Part shown: positions 24,883-33,980 of the stretch, piece by piece | Position numbering within the stretch: the first letter of the stretch is position 1 | Layout: each line of letters begins with the position of its first letter | NCBI GenBank assembly: GCA_021234155.1 | Contig: JAJEKV010000062.1 | Coordinates: 6,230,432 to 6,294,431 of the forward strand | From: Isoetes taiwanensis | Lineage: Eukaryota > Streptophyta > Lycopodiopsida > Isoetales > Isoetaceae | DNA: 64,000 nucleotides | Direction of reading: 5' to 3' | Position numbers and translations under genes: made by a program | The notes under the pieces: generated by a model | Databases searched by the model: none | The model's input: only the letters and a program-made list of their open reading frames with translations | What the model was told of the DNA's origin: nothing

Positions 24883-25182
24883 AAGCCCCATAGATTTCGA
24901 CCGGGCACGGTAGCTCTTCGAGAGATACATAAGTATCAGAAGACTACTGAGCCATTGATTCGTCGGCTCCCTTTTCAGCGGCTTGTTCGGGAAATTGCCC
25001 AGGACTTTAAAACCGACCTGAGGTTCCAAGCTTTTGCAATCCTCGCACTCCAGGAGGCTGCCGAGGCTTACCTCATATAGATTTTGAGCGACGCCAACCT
25101 CTGCGCCATTCATGCAAAGAGGGTTACCATAATGCCCAAGGACCTCCAGCTAGCACGAAGGATCCGAGGGGAATTTCGGTGA
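24883..25182 (+). pseudogene. Histone H3 core within ORF1
   Basis: The frame reads [15 protein letters not shown], then [19 protein letters not shown], then [24 protein letters not shown], a TAG, then [15 protein letters not shown] and QLARRIRGE before the TGA. This covers the alpha-N helix to the C-terminus of canonical H3 (about residues 37-135). Loop 1 ([10 protein letters not shown]) is the same length as in canonical H3, unlike the longer loop of most CENH3 proteins. The tail before it ([16 protein letters not shown]) is basic but diverged from the normal H3 tail. Between LQEAAE and the end about 36 of 44 positions match canonical H3. There is no intron. Confidence 0.95.
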
Positions 25183-25448
25183 CTAGGCGATTTTCTTCCT
25201 TCTGTTGTACCATTATTGTGAACTTATCTATGTAAAATATTCTCAATTTTGAGGTTGTAAATATAAGAATGTCTTTTTTCCGCCGCTTGGTGTGTATTTA
25301 AATATAAATTATCAGTTAAATAATAATTTTTAATAATAATTTCGGGAAACGTGCCAAAAAGTATAAAGGCTTTTTTTTGGCCCATTAGGGTTTCATTTCC
25401 ATTCTCGTTTCCAGAGTTTGTCTCCTCCTTCTTTGCGCCTTCATCCTC

Positions 25449-26831
25449 ATGGCTCACCCAACCCTTCAGCAATGGTATCTGGATGGAGAACACTGGGACC
25501 CTGCGGTCCCCTTTGATCTTCTTCACCCATGTCTCCTCCAGCAAGTAGACCTCATCTCTAACATGCAGGCGCATCCCGATTATGCTGCCTTCCTTCAGTT
25601 CTACAGGGAAGAGATTGTACCCGCATGCGTCTACAACGAGGATGATTCGCAGCTCTACCTCGACTTCCACACCCTGCTCCAGATGTTAGGGGGTGATGAG
25701 CATGCTCGAAATGTCATTAAGGGCATAAGGAGGCGAGCGACTGACCTCCCCATTGTCACAATAGATCGGGACGCTTGTTTCGAGGCCCGATTCGCACTGG
25801 CCATCATTATGGACCAGTATATTGAGGACGAGGAGATAGCTGCTGAGCATTCCTCTACGTCTGTACCTCCTGACCCGGAAGACGACGAAGTAGTCGATGA
25901 ACAGGATTTCGCACGGTGGAGGGAGTTAGCCACCGAGGCGCCCGTAGGAAGAGATAAAGCCCTCAAACTCGAAGGGCTCAACCTCCTTCCTACCGTACTC
26001 TTGAATAACCAAGAGTACCTGATGCTAGAGGACATTATGTGGGCCTATCGCGTTATTGCTGATATGCGGGGCCGCAAAAAGATAGAGGTCCTCTATGATC
26101 TTGCCGAGTACTGCCAGGATGACTTCCTTGACTTTACAACGCCCGTGGTGCAACCGCCGCAAGTCGAGGACTTGCTAGCATACCGGCCAGAAGAGTTACA
26201 GCCCGTGGAGGCCCTTCTGTCACTTCGGCAGACTGATACACCCCAGCCTCCAGAGGAGCATTTTGCAGCTCAGATGCGGCCTCCTTCTGCAAACCAGCCA
26301 TTGCAGATTACGATGGGAGGTATGGATGAGGAGGAGGAAGATCTTTGGGACACCAAGGTGAGTCTTAGAGATGATAAGGAAGAAGCAGGGCAGGAGAAGA
26401 TCCCCGTCAACTTGGAAAAGGAAGCGGAGACCTCCAGGGATCCCCAAATTAGGGCAATGGGCAACCATGTGACCCGATTCTTCCTTTCAGCTTTCCGGCA
26501 AGGTGAGGTCCTATTCTTCTCCAAGAACCTGGGGCCTTATTCTGAAGCATCTTGGTGGGCACTTCGCGCGATATCCACCTTGGCGGGCCATAAGAAGATT
26601 GACTATCACGCCACCACCATTACCTTGGTCCGACGAGATTTGGCTATTGTAGCATTGGGGGACGTGGCAGGCTGTGCCAATATGCGTCTCCTTGTGGCGG
26701 CACCTTTGGCCACTTGCTTGCCACCAGAGGCAGCAGCTCGAGCCGCCCTCTCCGCTAGCCCCAGCACCACTTTGATGCGCTACCGACCACCTCCTCAGCC
26801 CATGGACGAAGAGGAGGAACCTAGTTCTTAA
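25449..26831 (+). CDS. Chromovirus C ORF2: unknown 460-residue accessory protein
   Basis: The frame is intact and starts MAHPTLQQWYLDGEHWDP, 266 bp after ORF1. The N-terminal part is helical. The middle is acidic (DPEDDEVVDEQDF) and a second acidic stretch lies near residue 290-330. A conserved C-terminal block reads RFFLSAFRQGEVLFFS, then WWALRAISTLAGHKKIDY, then TTITLVRRDLAIVAL. This block aligns with RYYLPLLTDGRIALIH / MLIALLG / LVKRTVALSIFDF in the relic at 6067-6709 and with the copy at 48891-50271. It always follows ORF1/H3 (where present) and precedes gag. Conservation across three diverged copies suggests a real element protein. I recognise no domain or function. Confidence 0.75.
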   Translation: MAHPTLQQWYLDGEHWDPAVPFDLLHPCLLQQVDLISNMQAHPDYAAFLQFYREEIVPACVYNEDDSQLYLDFHTLLQMLGGDEHARNVIKGIRRRATDLPIVTIDRDACFEARFALAIIMDQYIEDEEIAAEHSSTSVPPDPEDDEVVDEQDFARWRELATEAPVGRDKALKLEGLNLLPTVLLNNQEYLMLEDIMWAYRVIADMRGRKKIEVLYDLAEYCQDDFLDFTTPVVQPPQVEDLLAYRPEELQPVEALLSLRQTDTPQPPEEHFAAQMRPPSANQPLQITMGGMDEEEEDLWDTKVSLRDDKEEAGQEKIPVNLEKEAETSRDPQIRAMGNHVTRFFLSAFRQGEVLFFSKNLGPYSEASWWALRAISTLAGHKKIDYHATTITLVRRDLAIVALGDVAGCANMRLLVAAPLATCLPPEAAARAALSASPSTTLMRYRPPPQPMDEEEEPSS

Positions 26832-27831
26832 ACATTTTTATTACGCATCTTGTACTGCGTATAGTTGTAAATTTTGATTTTTGTATTTTTGCCATCATAC
26901 AATATACATGCTATTTTCCTATGCTTTATGATTAGTGTATTGTCGAGTACAACTAAAATTGTATTCCAATAATACTTGTTATCTCCTTTGGATTTGGAGT
27001 ATAAGAATTTGTTCAATGTCGTATATTCATTCTTACCGTCTTGCAGACGAGGGACTCGAAGAATTTGAGGAAAGAATCACCAACGAGATACGAAGGGACG
27101 ATCCAGGTCCTCCCGACCAAGATTACGGCCAACGATATGGTGAATATCCAGATCGAGATGATGCCTCCGAAGAAAGTGAACTCGTTGTAGAAGGAGAACC
27201 CTATGATCCAGTTAAAGGATTAGAGATAGTCAACAGTCTCCGAGAACATGCCTTCGAAAATCTGCAACAAACTCTTCGACGAACTTGGGATTATTGGGAG
27301 ATGACAAGGCATGAAGCTTATGCCGATGATGAGCACTTATGGCAAATTTTCTTTGCGCTACGAGATCTTTTTAAGCTCCTCATCATTAGTCCCATCCTGG
27401 ACTACCAGCCTGTCATTATCGGCCTGGGCCCGCTACAAGCTAGTCAGGGTTGTACGGGAGAGCGTTCGCTACTCTATCTTGTACCCTTTTACGCAACCCT
27501 AGGCCCAGTCCCCGCAGTTTTCTATGTTTACGTGTAAGTTGAAGAATTATCCAATGTATAATGCTTACCTCTGTACTGTATAACTTTAAGTTCTTGAAAC
27601 TACCTTCGATGTAATGACCTCCAATGTAATTACCGCTTGACTCATAATGAATATCTTTCCTTTTGTATTCTCTTTATTACTCTCTCTCTTAATACTATAC
27701 GAAATGATCTTGTTGTGAGACTTGATGTCACTGTACTTCTCCTTATATGTTTTTATGGTCAATATAGACGGTGCACGTAACGCCGCCTGACAGACACCCT
27801 CGAATGCCGACTAACACCTGAGCAAGAACTT
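26832..27831 (+). other. Spacer between ORF2 and gag with a small ORF
   Basis: The spacer is 1.0 kb. A frame at 27016-27537 begins MSYIHSYRLADEGLEEFEE, is acidic, and ends before the main gag frame. It may be the N-terminal part of gag separated by an intron or indels: just before 27832 the sequence TPEQEL resembles TPEEEI in the gag of element 2. Otherwise nothing is seen. Confidence 0.4.
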
Positions 27832-28945
27832 ATGTCAATGAAGAGGCAATTAGTCGAGTTACAGGCTTATGTGCTAAATGCCAACCCACCGCAGCATATG
27901 CAAGAGGATGGGCCGGAGTTACCTCCGTTGCCGCCAAGCCCACCACCACAGCAGCCACCTGCACCGCAACCAAGCCCTGTGCCCGCACAAAGAAGGCACC
28001 ATTCCAAACGTCGTCGAAGTTCCTCTAAGGATAGTGCCACATCTTCACAATCGGCTACTTCTGAGTCCTCTGAGTCGTCTATATCATCGGGTGACCATGC
28101 AAAGCGCCGGGACAAGGAGTACCATAAGACGGTTGACACGGCCATAACCAGTATATGGAAAAATAGGAAACTGGCCCAGTTTGATGGGAAATCTAGAGGT
28201 GGGCTGAATGCAGAGTCCTGGTTGGACGAGATGAAGGAGTTTGGGAAATCCTATGGCATGACAGAAAAGGATACAGGAAAGGTTGCCACCACAAACCTTA
28301 CAGGAGCTGCTCGTATTTGGTGGAAGGGCTATGCCAGAGCCAAGCATCTGGACAGAAGCAGATGCAAATTCAGGAAGTTTGCCAAAGCTTTTAAGTCGCA
28401 TTATGTGCCCCGTGCGCACAAATGCCAACAGATTCAGACTTTCTACCGGTTAGAGCAGAAGGGTATGTCAGTTCAGGCCTACACTGATGAATTCATGCGC
28501 TTGAGGCTATATGTACCAGGTATGAATGAAAAGAGGGCGGTGGAGGGCTATATTGAAGGGTTGGCCCCATCAATTAAACGAATGGTTAAGGCCATAGACC
28601 AGAAGTCAGTTGCAGAGGCTGAGGCTAAGGCATTGAGCCTTGAAGAGGATACACCAAGAAGCCAGTACCCGATCCCGCCTCTTTTCCAGCCCACGCTTGG
28701 GTGTACACACCTTACAAGCCCCGTTCACCCAGTCCAGGGCCCTCTCAGCAGAACTCTAACAGCCGCCAGGAAAAGAAAGTCACCTTCAACATGCCCGACA
28801 AACCGAATAATGTTGGTAAGGAAGTTCGAAACCTCTTACAGTCTATTCCCAAAGAGGCCGAAACAGCTACTTGAAGATAAGGCATGTTCTGGGTGTATGC
28901 GGCCGGGCACTTCATGCGAAATTGCCCTTATGTCACCAGGCAGTT
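27832..28945 (+). pseudogene. Chromovirus C gag, cut at the zinc knuckle by element 2
   Basis: A Pro-rich stretch (PPPQQPPAPQPSP) and a Ser/Arg-rich stretch come first. The Ty3-type capsid domain follows, with AARIWWKGYARAK, CKFRKFAKAFKSHYVPR and YTDEFMRLRLYVPGM. A CCHC knuckle begins near 28885 (CSGC then GHFMRNC after a 1-nt shift). Element 2 inserted at 28946, five bases after CPYVTRQ; codons after that belong to its LTR. Gag forms the virus-like particle. The capsid is about 65% like that of element 2 (39039-39674) by eye. Confidence 0.88.
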
Positions 28946-30521
28946 TGTGGCGTCCCCTCCTGGGTATCACGGTGCACTCACCGCATACAAACAGGAGTTC
29001 ATCCCCATACCCGACTCCCATCGTCTGGGGCCCTCCACAATCACTTTGCACCCGTAGCGAGTCCCGGTGGGGATGAAGGGGTCATTTACCCCGTCTCCCT
29101 CGGGGTCTACCTAGGCTGCGAAGCGTAATATACACGTCGAGATATCGACATAATCACATATCCACCTTGAAGGGTGGTGCATCAACATCTGCATAGACAA
29201 TGATCGACATCATACATAAGGGTCCTACCCAAGGCTCAGACTCGAAGGGATGCCCGGCTTGGGTCTCGAGTTCATTCTTCTGGCAGAATTCATGGTAATG
29301 GATTTGGCTGGCATATGAACATGGCATAGGGTTGTCCACTCCATCCGCCCCTCCTATGCACACTTTGCAGAGTAGGCTGAAAAGTGTTGGGACCTGACTG
29401 TAGCCCGCCGGGTACATAGCCAAAAGGGCTATTCCTGGGTTTCATCTTCCCAGTCCCGATGGGGCAGGAAGGGATCGCTCCCTCCAGAGATCTACATGCT
29501 GACTCAAGGTGACTAGAGGGCCACTGCCCGTATTCGACTGGACCCACTGGAAAGTGTACACCACTTCACGGGTGTCGAGTCCATGCCTTACCCGCACTCA
29601 GTGGTAAGCCATTAGACCTAGTCACAAGGATCCCCGGTAGACCTTACACACCAGAGGGATCGTTCAAGAGTCAGGACATGAACCTCCTTCTCAGCCCAGT
29701 CTGGCCCCTTCACCCACAACCAGGTGTGGTTCTTGTCCACAGGCCGTAACTACAGTGTGCTAGAGAGGCTACTCTAGGAGCATCAACTACTAAGCTTTGG
29801 GCCTCTACCCCCCCTTCCCAATACAAGGAGTTCACAGAGATACATCGTCCATATACATCACAGAAGAACTAAAGAACTAGATCTAATCTATATCATAGAG
29901 TTAGGTTCTTTAGTTAATGTCTGGGATGTGAGAACCTAGATGGCTACTATGGCCAATTTAATAGGCTAACCCTACTGATTCTATGACTGGAAGATGGTTT
30001 AAGCTATTAAATTGACTAAATACCTGATCCTTGGGTTGCTCCTCCTGACCTGAGTTCGACCATCCTGCGAACTGCTCGAATCAAGGGAAACTAATGGTGC
30101 AATTCGCTTAGACAGAAGCTGGAAGGCGGGTTTGGCTCCTGGGGCAGCCAAAACATAGCTCTAAAACCCTATGGACGAAAATAGCAAGTTAGGGTTTTCC
30201 TAACCTAAATAGACAAGGGTTTAGGACTAGGGTTTCCAATTATCCCTTTAAGCATGTGGGATAATTGGGAATGGGCCCACTTGCCTTTAATGGCTAGGTG
30301 GCAAAATGTGCCCACATGGAAAAGTGTGCCCACATTAATGTGCACATTGGTAAGTGTGCACATTAATAATAAATGCACATACCTAGCAAGTTGCCCCCTA
30401 GGGGCTACCCACTGGCTACTGCGCCGGCGCATTACGCGTCGGTCGGGGTGGCGTGTATCGCGTGGATCGGCGATGCGATTATGCGATCACGGGACCATTA
30501 TCTTGTCTTTGGAAGGTCACA
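28946..30521 (-). repeat. Element 2 3' LTR (1576 bp)
   Basis: On the minus strand it begins TGTGACCTTCCAA, matching the TGTGACGTTCCAA start of the C LTR. It ends GGGGACGCCACA at 28946, matching GGAGCGTCACA. Internal blocks such as GGAGGGGCGGATGGAGTGG also match. The polypurine tract abuts it. Confidence 0.88.
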
Positions 30522-30535
30522 TTCTCCCCACCTTG
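30522..30535 (-). promoter_or_regulatory. Element 2 polypurine tract
   Basis: The minus strand reads AAGGTGGGGAGAA directly before the TGTGAC start of the LTR. It is the plus-strand DNA priming site and fixes the LTR edge. Confidence 0.85.
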
Positions 30536-31401
30536 AAATGATGCTGTCCGTAGCATCGTGGGTCTCCCCACCTTGGAGCGTCCTAACCTGCAACCAACTT
30601 GATGCATACAATATACGACTACAATACCTACACATTTATTAAAATTACCCTAAGGTGATATTTTTTAGAACATTATTACGCCCTTAACTTATGAAATAAC
30701 TTATCAATTCATAACATCCTTAAAACAAGTTACTCAATAATTCACTTATCATGATAATTTAATTTATCAAAATTTTAACATTTCATATATATAATTATCG
30801 TTCGAGGTACTCTTCATTCCTTGCAGCACATTCCAACAAAATTTGTGTTGCAAGTCTTCGTAGCTCGACCTCCTTGCCTTCCGGAGCTCTCTATTGGCCT
30901 GCAGGTCGACACTACGTTAGTACCATTTAATTATTAATAAAATTTTGGTTATATGGTACCCCACCTATCTACATGGATGCATGGCTAATCTCCCGGCGTA
31001 GGAAGAGGGTGAATCTTCCATTATGGGTGATGAGGCGCCCTATATGCCTATATGCGCTCATGCCTACACCTCTAGTTGCCCAAAAGTGGAGGATATCCTT
31101 CCCGTATATGGGGCGTGAAGGATAGATTCCTCCTATCAAAGCATATATGGGGCTAAAGGTGCCTTTCCTATCAATGCATTCCTTAATGACCTCCTTTCTC
31201 TCGAGGTCGTCTACTTCCGTGGGACAGAAGTAGACTTTCTAATCTACCTTCCGCTCGTCCAAGCGAAAACGCGGTCATGCCTACCTTGACATTACACCAC
31301 GCCCTAGAGATCACCGTAGTGGTCCCATCATCGGTAACAACGCATGCGACCCATACCTAACATAGGTTGCATGCGTAGATTAATCTTAATTACACACAGA
31401 A
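30536..31401 (-). other. Element 2 3' untranslated region
   Basis: The 866 bp between the pol stop and the polypurine tract contain no recognisable coding sequence. The TAATTAC-rich part near 31380 lies just after the chromodomain stop. Confidence 0.6.
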
Positions 31402-32979
31402 TTAATCTACACAATTCGACATGCCTGAGCCGATTTCTTCGGAGATGACTTTGCCATCCCATTGTTCCATAAACTGTGGGTACTGCTTTTCTAGATCTTT
31501 CTTAAGTACCCATGTCGCGTCTTCCACTGGCAAGTGTTTCCATTTGACCAAGTATTGGAAAAACTCTGATCTCCTCGTTTTCTTGAAGGCTTTATCAAGA
31601 ATCAACTCTGGAACTATTTCCAGCTGCTCCTCCGTCATTTCCAACATTGTTGGAGTGTCCAAGACCTCGTCTGGATTTGGAGTATGCTTCTTCAACAAAC
31701 TTACGTGGAAGACCTTATGAATCTTTAGGTGTGCTGGCAAATCTAGCTTGTAGGATTGATTACCTACTCTCTGGACTATTCTGAAAGGTCCAGCCCACCT
31801 TGCAGCAAGCTTGTTGCAATTGCCGATGCGGAGCTTTGCCTGCTTCACCTTGATCTTGAGCCATACATCGTCTCCAACTCGGAACTCTCTGACTGTTCGA
31901 TGCTTGTCGGCGATGCTCTTTTGTCGACTCCTTGCTGCCAGAAGATACCCTCGAACTTCTTCCACGAGCTGCTGCATGTCGGACAACATCTGCTGCGAAA
32001 CCTCTACTTTTGACACGGGATTGTGCCAAGTGTCTGGAGTTAGGCATTGATAGCTGTAATTGATCATAAACGGCGACATTTGGGATGATTCTTGCTTGGT
32101 GCTATTGTAGGCAAACTCCACCAAGTGAATAAATTCTTCCCACATACCTTGCTTGTTCCAGACATAGTTCCGTAGCATGTCCTCCAGAATCCTGTTGGTC
32201 CGCTCCGTTTGGCCATCCGTCTGAGGATGATATGCCGTGCTCATGGATAGCTTCGTCTGAATCGTCGTAAAGAGGTCTTGCCAAAAGGCACTCATGAACT
32301 TCGGGTCCCTGTCAGATATAATCTCCCTTGGCATGCCGTGAAGCCTGAAGATCTCTTTGGTGAAGAGCTTCGCTGTATCCATAGCGGTATCTGTGGTCCT
32401 GCAAGGCACAAAATGTGCCATCTTCGACAACTTGTCGACCACTACCATTAAAGCATCCTTTCCTCTTACTGTCCTTGGGAGCCCTGTGACGAAATCCATG
32501 CTGATTACCTCCCACTTAGCGTTTGGCACCGCTAATGGCTCCAATGCTCCTGGAATTCGGAGCTGCTCCGCCTTTGTCTGCTGACATAGCTGACATTCCT
32601 TGATGTAGCGAGCTACCTGCTTCTTCATTCCTGGCCAATAATAGCTGCTGCGCACCTTGAAATATGTTTTCATGAATCCCGCATGGCCAGCTATTGGGCT
32701 GTTGTGCGTGTCATGGAGGATCAATTTCCTTACACCTGATGATTCGGGCACACACAACTTGTTCTTATGATATAACAGGTTGCCTTCCTTCTTATAATGT
32801 TTGAAGGCCTCCCGCTCTTTATCTGTTCTAGCCTCCCTAGAGAGGCTTGCCCATACTTCCTTGAAATCCACATCCGTTGGCAAGGACTCTTCAATCTTCT
32901 TACCAAAGTCACTGGAGAGCGTCGAAATTGCATTGCAATGCACTCTAGTTGTCAGGGAGGGGATGCCTTGAAAGCGCAT
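31402..32979 (-). CDS. Element 2 pol, C-terminal part: integrase and chromodomain
   Basis: The 525-codon frame begins in the RNase H/integrase connection. The zinc region has [19 protein letters not shown] and CQLCQQTK. The core has [32 protein letters not shown] and [11 protein letters not shown], giving the D, D, E triad. A GPF-type C-terminal domain follows ([13 protein letters not shown]). Residues about 465-515 form a chromodomain ([31 protein letters not shown]). Integrase inserts the cDNA; in chromoviruses the chromodomain is thought to steer it to marked chromatin. The frame overlaps the RT frame at 32945-32979 by a shift. All key residues are present. Confidence 0.95.
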   Translation of the reverse strand: MRFQGIPSLTTRVHCNAISTLSSDFGKKIEESLPTDVDFKEVWASLSREARTDKEREAFKHYKKEGNLLYHKNKLCVPESSGVRKLILHDTHNSPIAGHAGFMKTYFKVRSSYYWPGMKKQVARYIKECQLCQQTKAEQLRIPGALEPLAVPNAKWEVISMDFVTGLPRTVRGKDALMVVVDKLSKMAHFVPCRTTDTAMDTAKLFTKEIFRLHGMPREIISDRDPKFMSAFWQDLFTTIQTKLSMSTAYHPQTDGQTERTNRILEDMLRNYVWNKQGMWEEFIHLVEFAYNSTKQESSQMSPFMINYSYQCLTPDTWHNPVSKVEVSQQMLSDMQQLVEEVRGYLLAARSRQKSIADKHRTVREFRVGDDVWLKIKVKQAKLRIGNCNKLAARWAGPFRIVQRVGNQSYKLDLPAHLKIHKVFHVSLLKKHTPNPDEVLDTPTMLEMTEEQLEIVPELILDKAFKKTRRSEFFQYLVKWKHLPVEDATWVLKKDLEKQYPQFMEQWDGKVISEEIGSGMSNCVD

Positions 32980-33979
32980 CCGCTACCACATTGAGCTTCC
33001 CGGGCTTGTAAACTATATCAAAGTCATATTCCTCGAGGAACTCCATCCACCTTCGCTGCCTCAGATTAAGGTGTGGTTGCGTGAATACATACTGGAGGCT
33101 CTGATGGTCGGTATCCAATTGGAACTTCCTTCCCAAGAGATAGTGCCTCCAAATTCTTAATGCCCTGACAACCGCAAGCAATTCCTGATCGTGCGTCGGG
33201 TAGCGCATCTCGGCGTCGTTTATCTTCCTGGAATCATACGCTACCACACGCTCTTCTTGCATGAGCACTGCACCTGTAGCTATCTTACTCGCATCTGTGG
33301 CTACAAGCTTATCTTTCTCTGGGTCCGGCAGGGTTAAAACTGGGGCAGTTGTTAAAGCTTCTTTCAATAATTCAAACCCCGCTTGGGCTTTCTTGTGCCA
33401 ATGCTCTGCCCAATCTTTCACCTTCTCCGCCCTCGTCAGGTCTGTTAGAGGGGCCGCTATCTTAGCAAAGTTCTTCATGAACTTTTTGTAGTACCCTGCT
33501 AGGCCAAGGAAACTTCTAACCTCATGCACATTCTTCGGCGCCGGCCATTGGATTACTGCTTCAATCTTGGCGGGATCCGTCGAGATTCCTTCTGCTGAGA
33601 TCACATGACCAAGGTATTCCACCTTCTCCGTTGCGAAGTGGCACTTCAACAACTTGGCGTACAACTGGTGCCTCCTCAACTTCTCCAGCACTCTCCTTAA
33701 GTGTTGTACGTGCTCTTCAAGGGATCTGCTATACACCAAAATGTCATCGAAGAAAACTATCACAAAGGTGTCTAGGAACTCCCTGAAGATGTCGTTCATG
33801 AGCCTCATGAACGTTGCTGGGGCGTTCGATAAGCCAAAAGGCATTATCGTGAATTCATAGTGCCTGTACCACGTTCTGAAGGCGGTTTTATGTATATCTT
33901 CTTCCGTAATCCGGATTTGGTGATAGCCTGACCTTAGGTCGATTTTGGAGAAGACCTTTGCCCCTTGGAGTTGATCCAT
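32945..33979 (-). CDS. Element 2 pol, middle part: RT and RNase H
   Basis: The frame begins exactly at the TIR element edge with [22 protein letters not shown] continues through [19 protein letters not shown] and the catalytic [12 protein letters not shown], then the connection ([19 protein letters not shown]). RNase H has [29 protein letters not shown] and [10 protein letters not shown]. It ends [14 protein letters not shown]; a frameshift then moves to the integrase frame. The first part of RT is at 37982-38640 on the other side of the nested insertion. Confidence 0.95.
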   Translation of the reverse strand: MDQLQGAKVFSKIDLRSGYHQIRITEEDIHKTAFRTWYRHYEFTIMPFGLSNAPATFMRLMNDIFREFLDTFVIVFFDDILVYSRSLEEHVQHLRRVLEKLRRHQLYAKLLKCHFATEKVEYLGHVISAEGISTDPAKIEAVIQWPAPKNVHEVRSFLGLAGYYKKFMKNFAKIAAPLTDLTRAEKVKDWAEHWHKKAQAGFELLKEALTTAPVLTLPDPEKDKLVATDASKIATGAVLMQEERVVAYDSRKINDAEMRYPTHDQELLAVVRALRIWRHYLLGRKFQLDTDHQSLQYVFTQPHLNLRQRRWMEFLEEYDFDIVYKPGKLNVVADALSRHPLPDN

Positions 33980-33980
33980 C

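Larger units (their letters stand above)
18225..25182 (+). pseudogene. Chromovirus C ORF1: unknown domain + Asp/Gln repeat linker + histone H3 core; split by copia B
   Basis: Exclude copia B (18995-24540) and one copy of its CAAGT duplication, and one frame runs from 18225 to the TGA at 25180-25182, 468 codons. Residues 1-245 form an unrecognised domain (PRFKLTVDLKKMNVFQLF near the start; a second Met at 18279 is a possible start). A charged helical stretch (RIQARLDKEARAAERERLRK) follows, then about 45 residues of DQQ/DQNV/DQTV repeats, a basic tail, and from residue 370 a histone H3 fold. TAG stops interrupt it at 24805-24807 (before the H3 core) and 25078-25080 (inside it), so this copy is dead. 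It lies between the primer site and ORF2, upstream of gag. The product would presumably be a chromatin protein; that is inference from the H3 fold. Confidence 0.85.
15556..28945 (+). mobile_element. Chromovirus C: gypsy element with histone-H3-bearing ORF1 (5' part)
   Basis: From the left: 5' LTR 15556-17146, Met-tRNA primer site 17148-17160, long leader, ORF1 with the H3 core (split by copia B), ORF2 at 25449-26831, a small ORF at 27016-27537, and gag at 27832-28945. Gag is cut at its zinc knuckle by element 2. Protease, RT, integrase and the 3' LTR would lie beyond the element 2 insertion and have been lost in the deletion that ends at 51132. Gag and ORF2 match element 2 and place C in the same family. 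The expected 5-bp duplication, ATATC at 15551-15555, cannot be checked because its partner is lost. Confidence 0.85.

Noticed and set aside
24883-25182. CENH3 (centromeric histone) identity for the H3 core
   Set aside because: Loop 1 has canonical length and sequence ([10 protein letters not shown]) and the core is close to normal H3. CENH3 usually has a longer loop 1.
27867-28428. Antisense ORFs opposite gag
   Set aside because: They are shadows of the Pro/Ser-rich and capsid coding strand with no independent motif. The same applies to plus-strand ORFs opposite copia B and element 2 pol.
28946-29076. C-terminal part of the gag frame after 28945
   Set aside because: These codons belong to the inverted LTR of element 2; TGTGGCGTC at 28946 is its edge.
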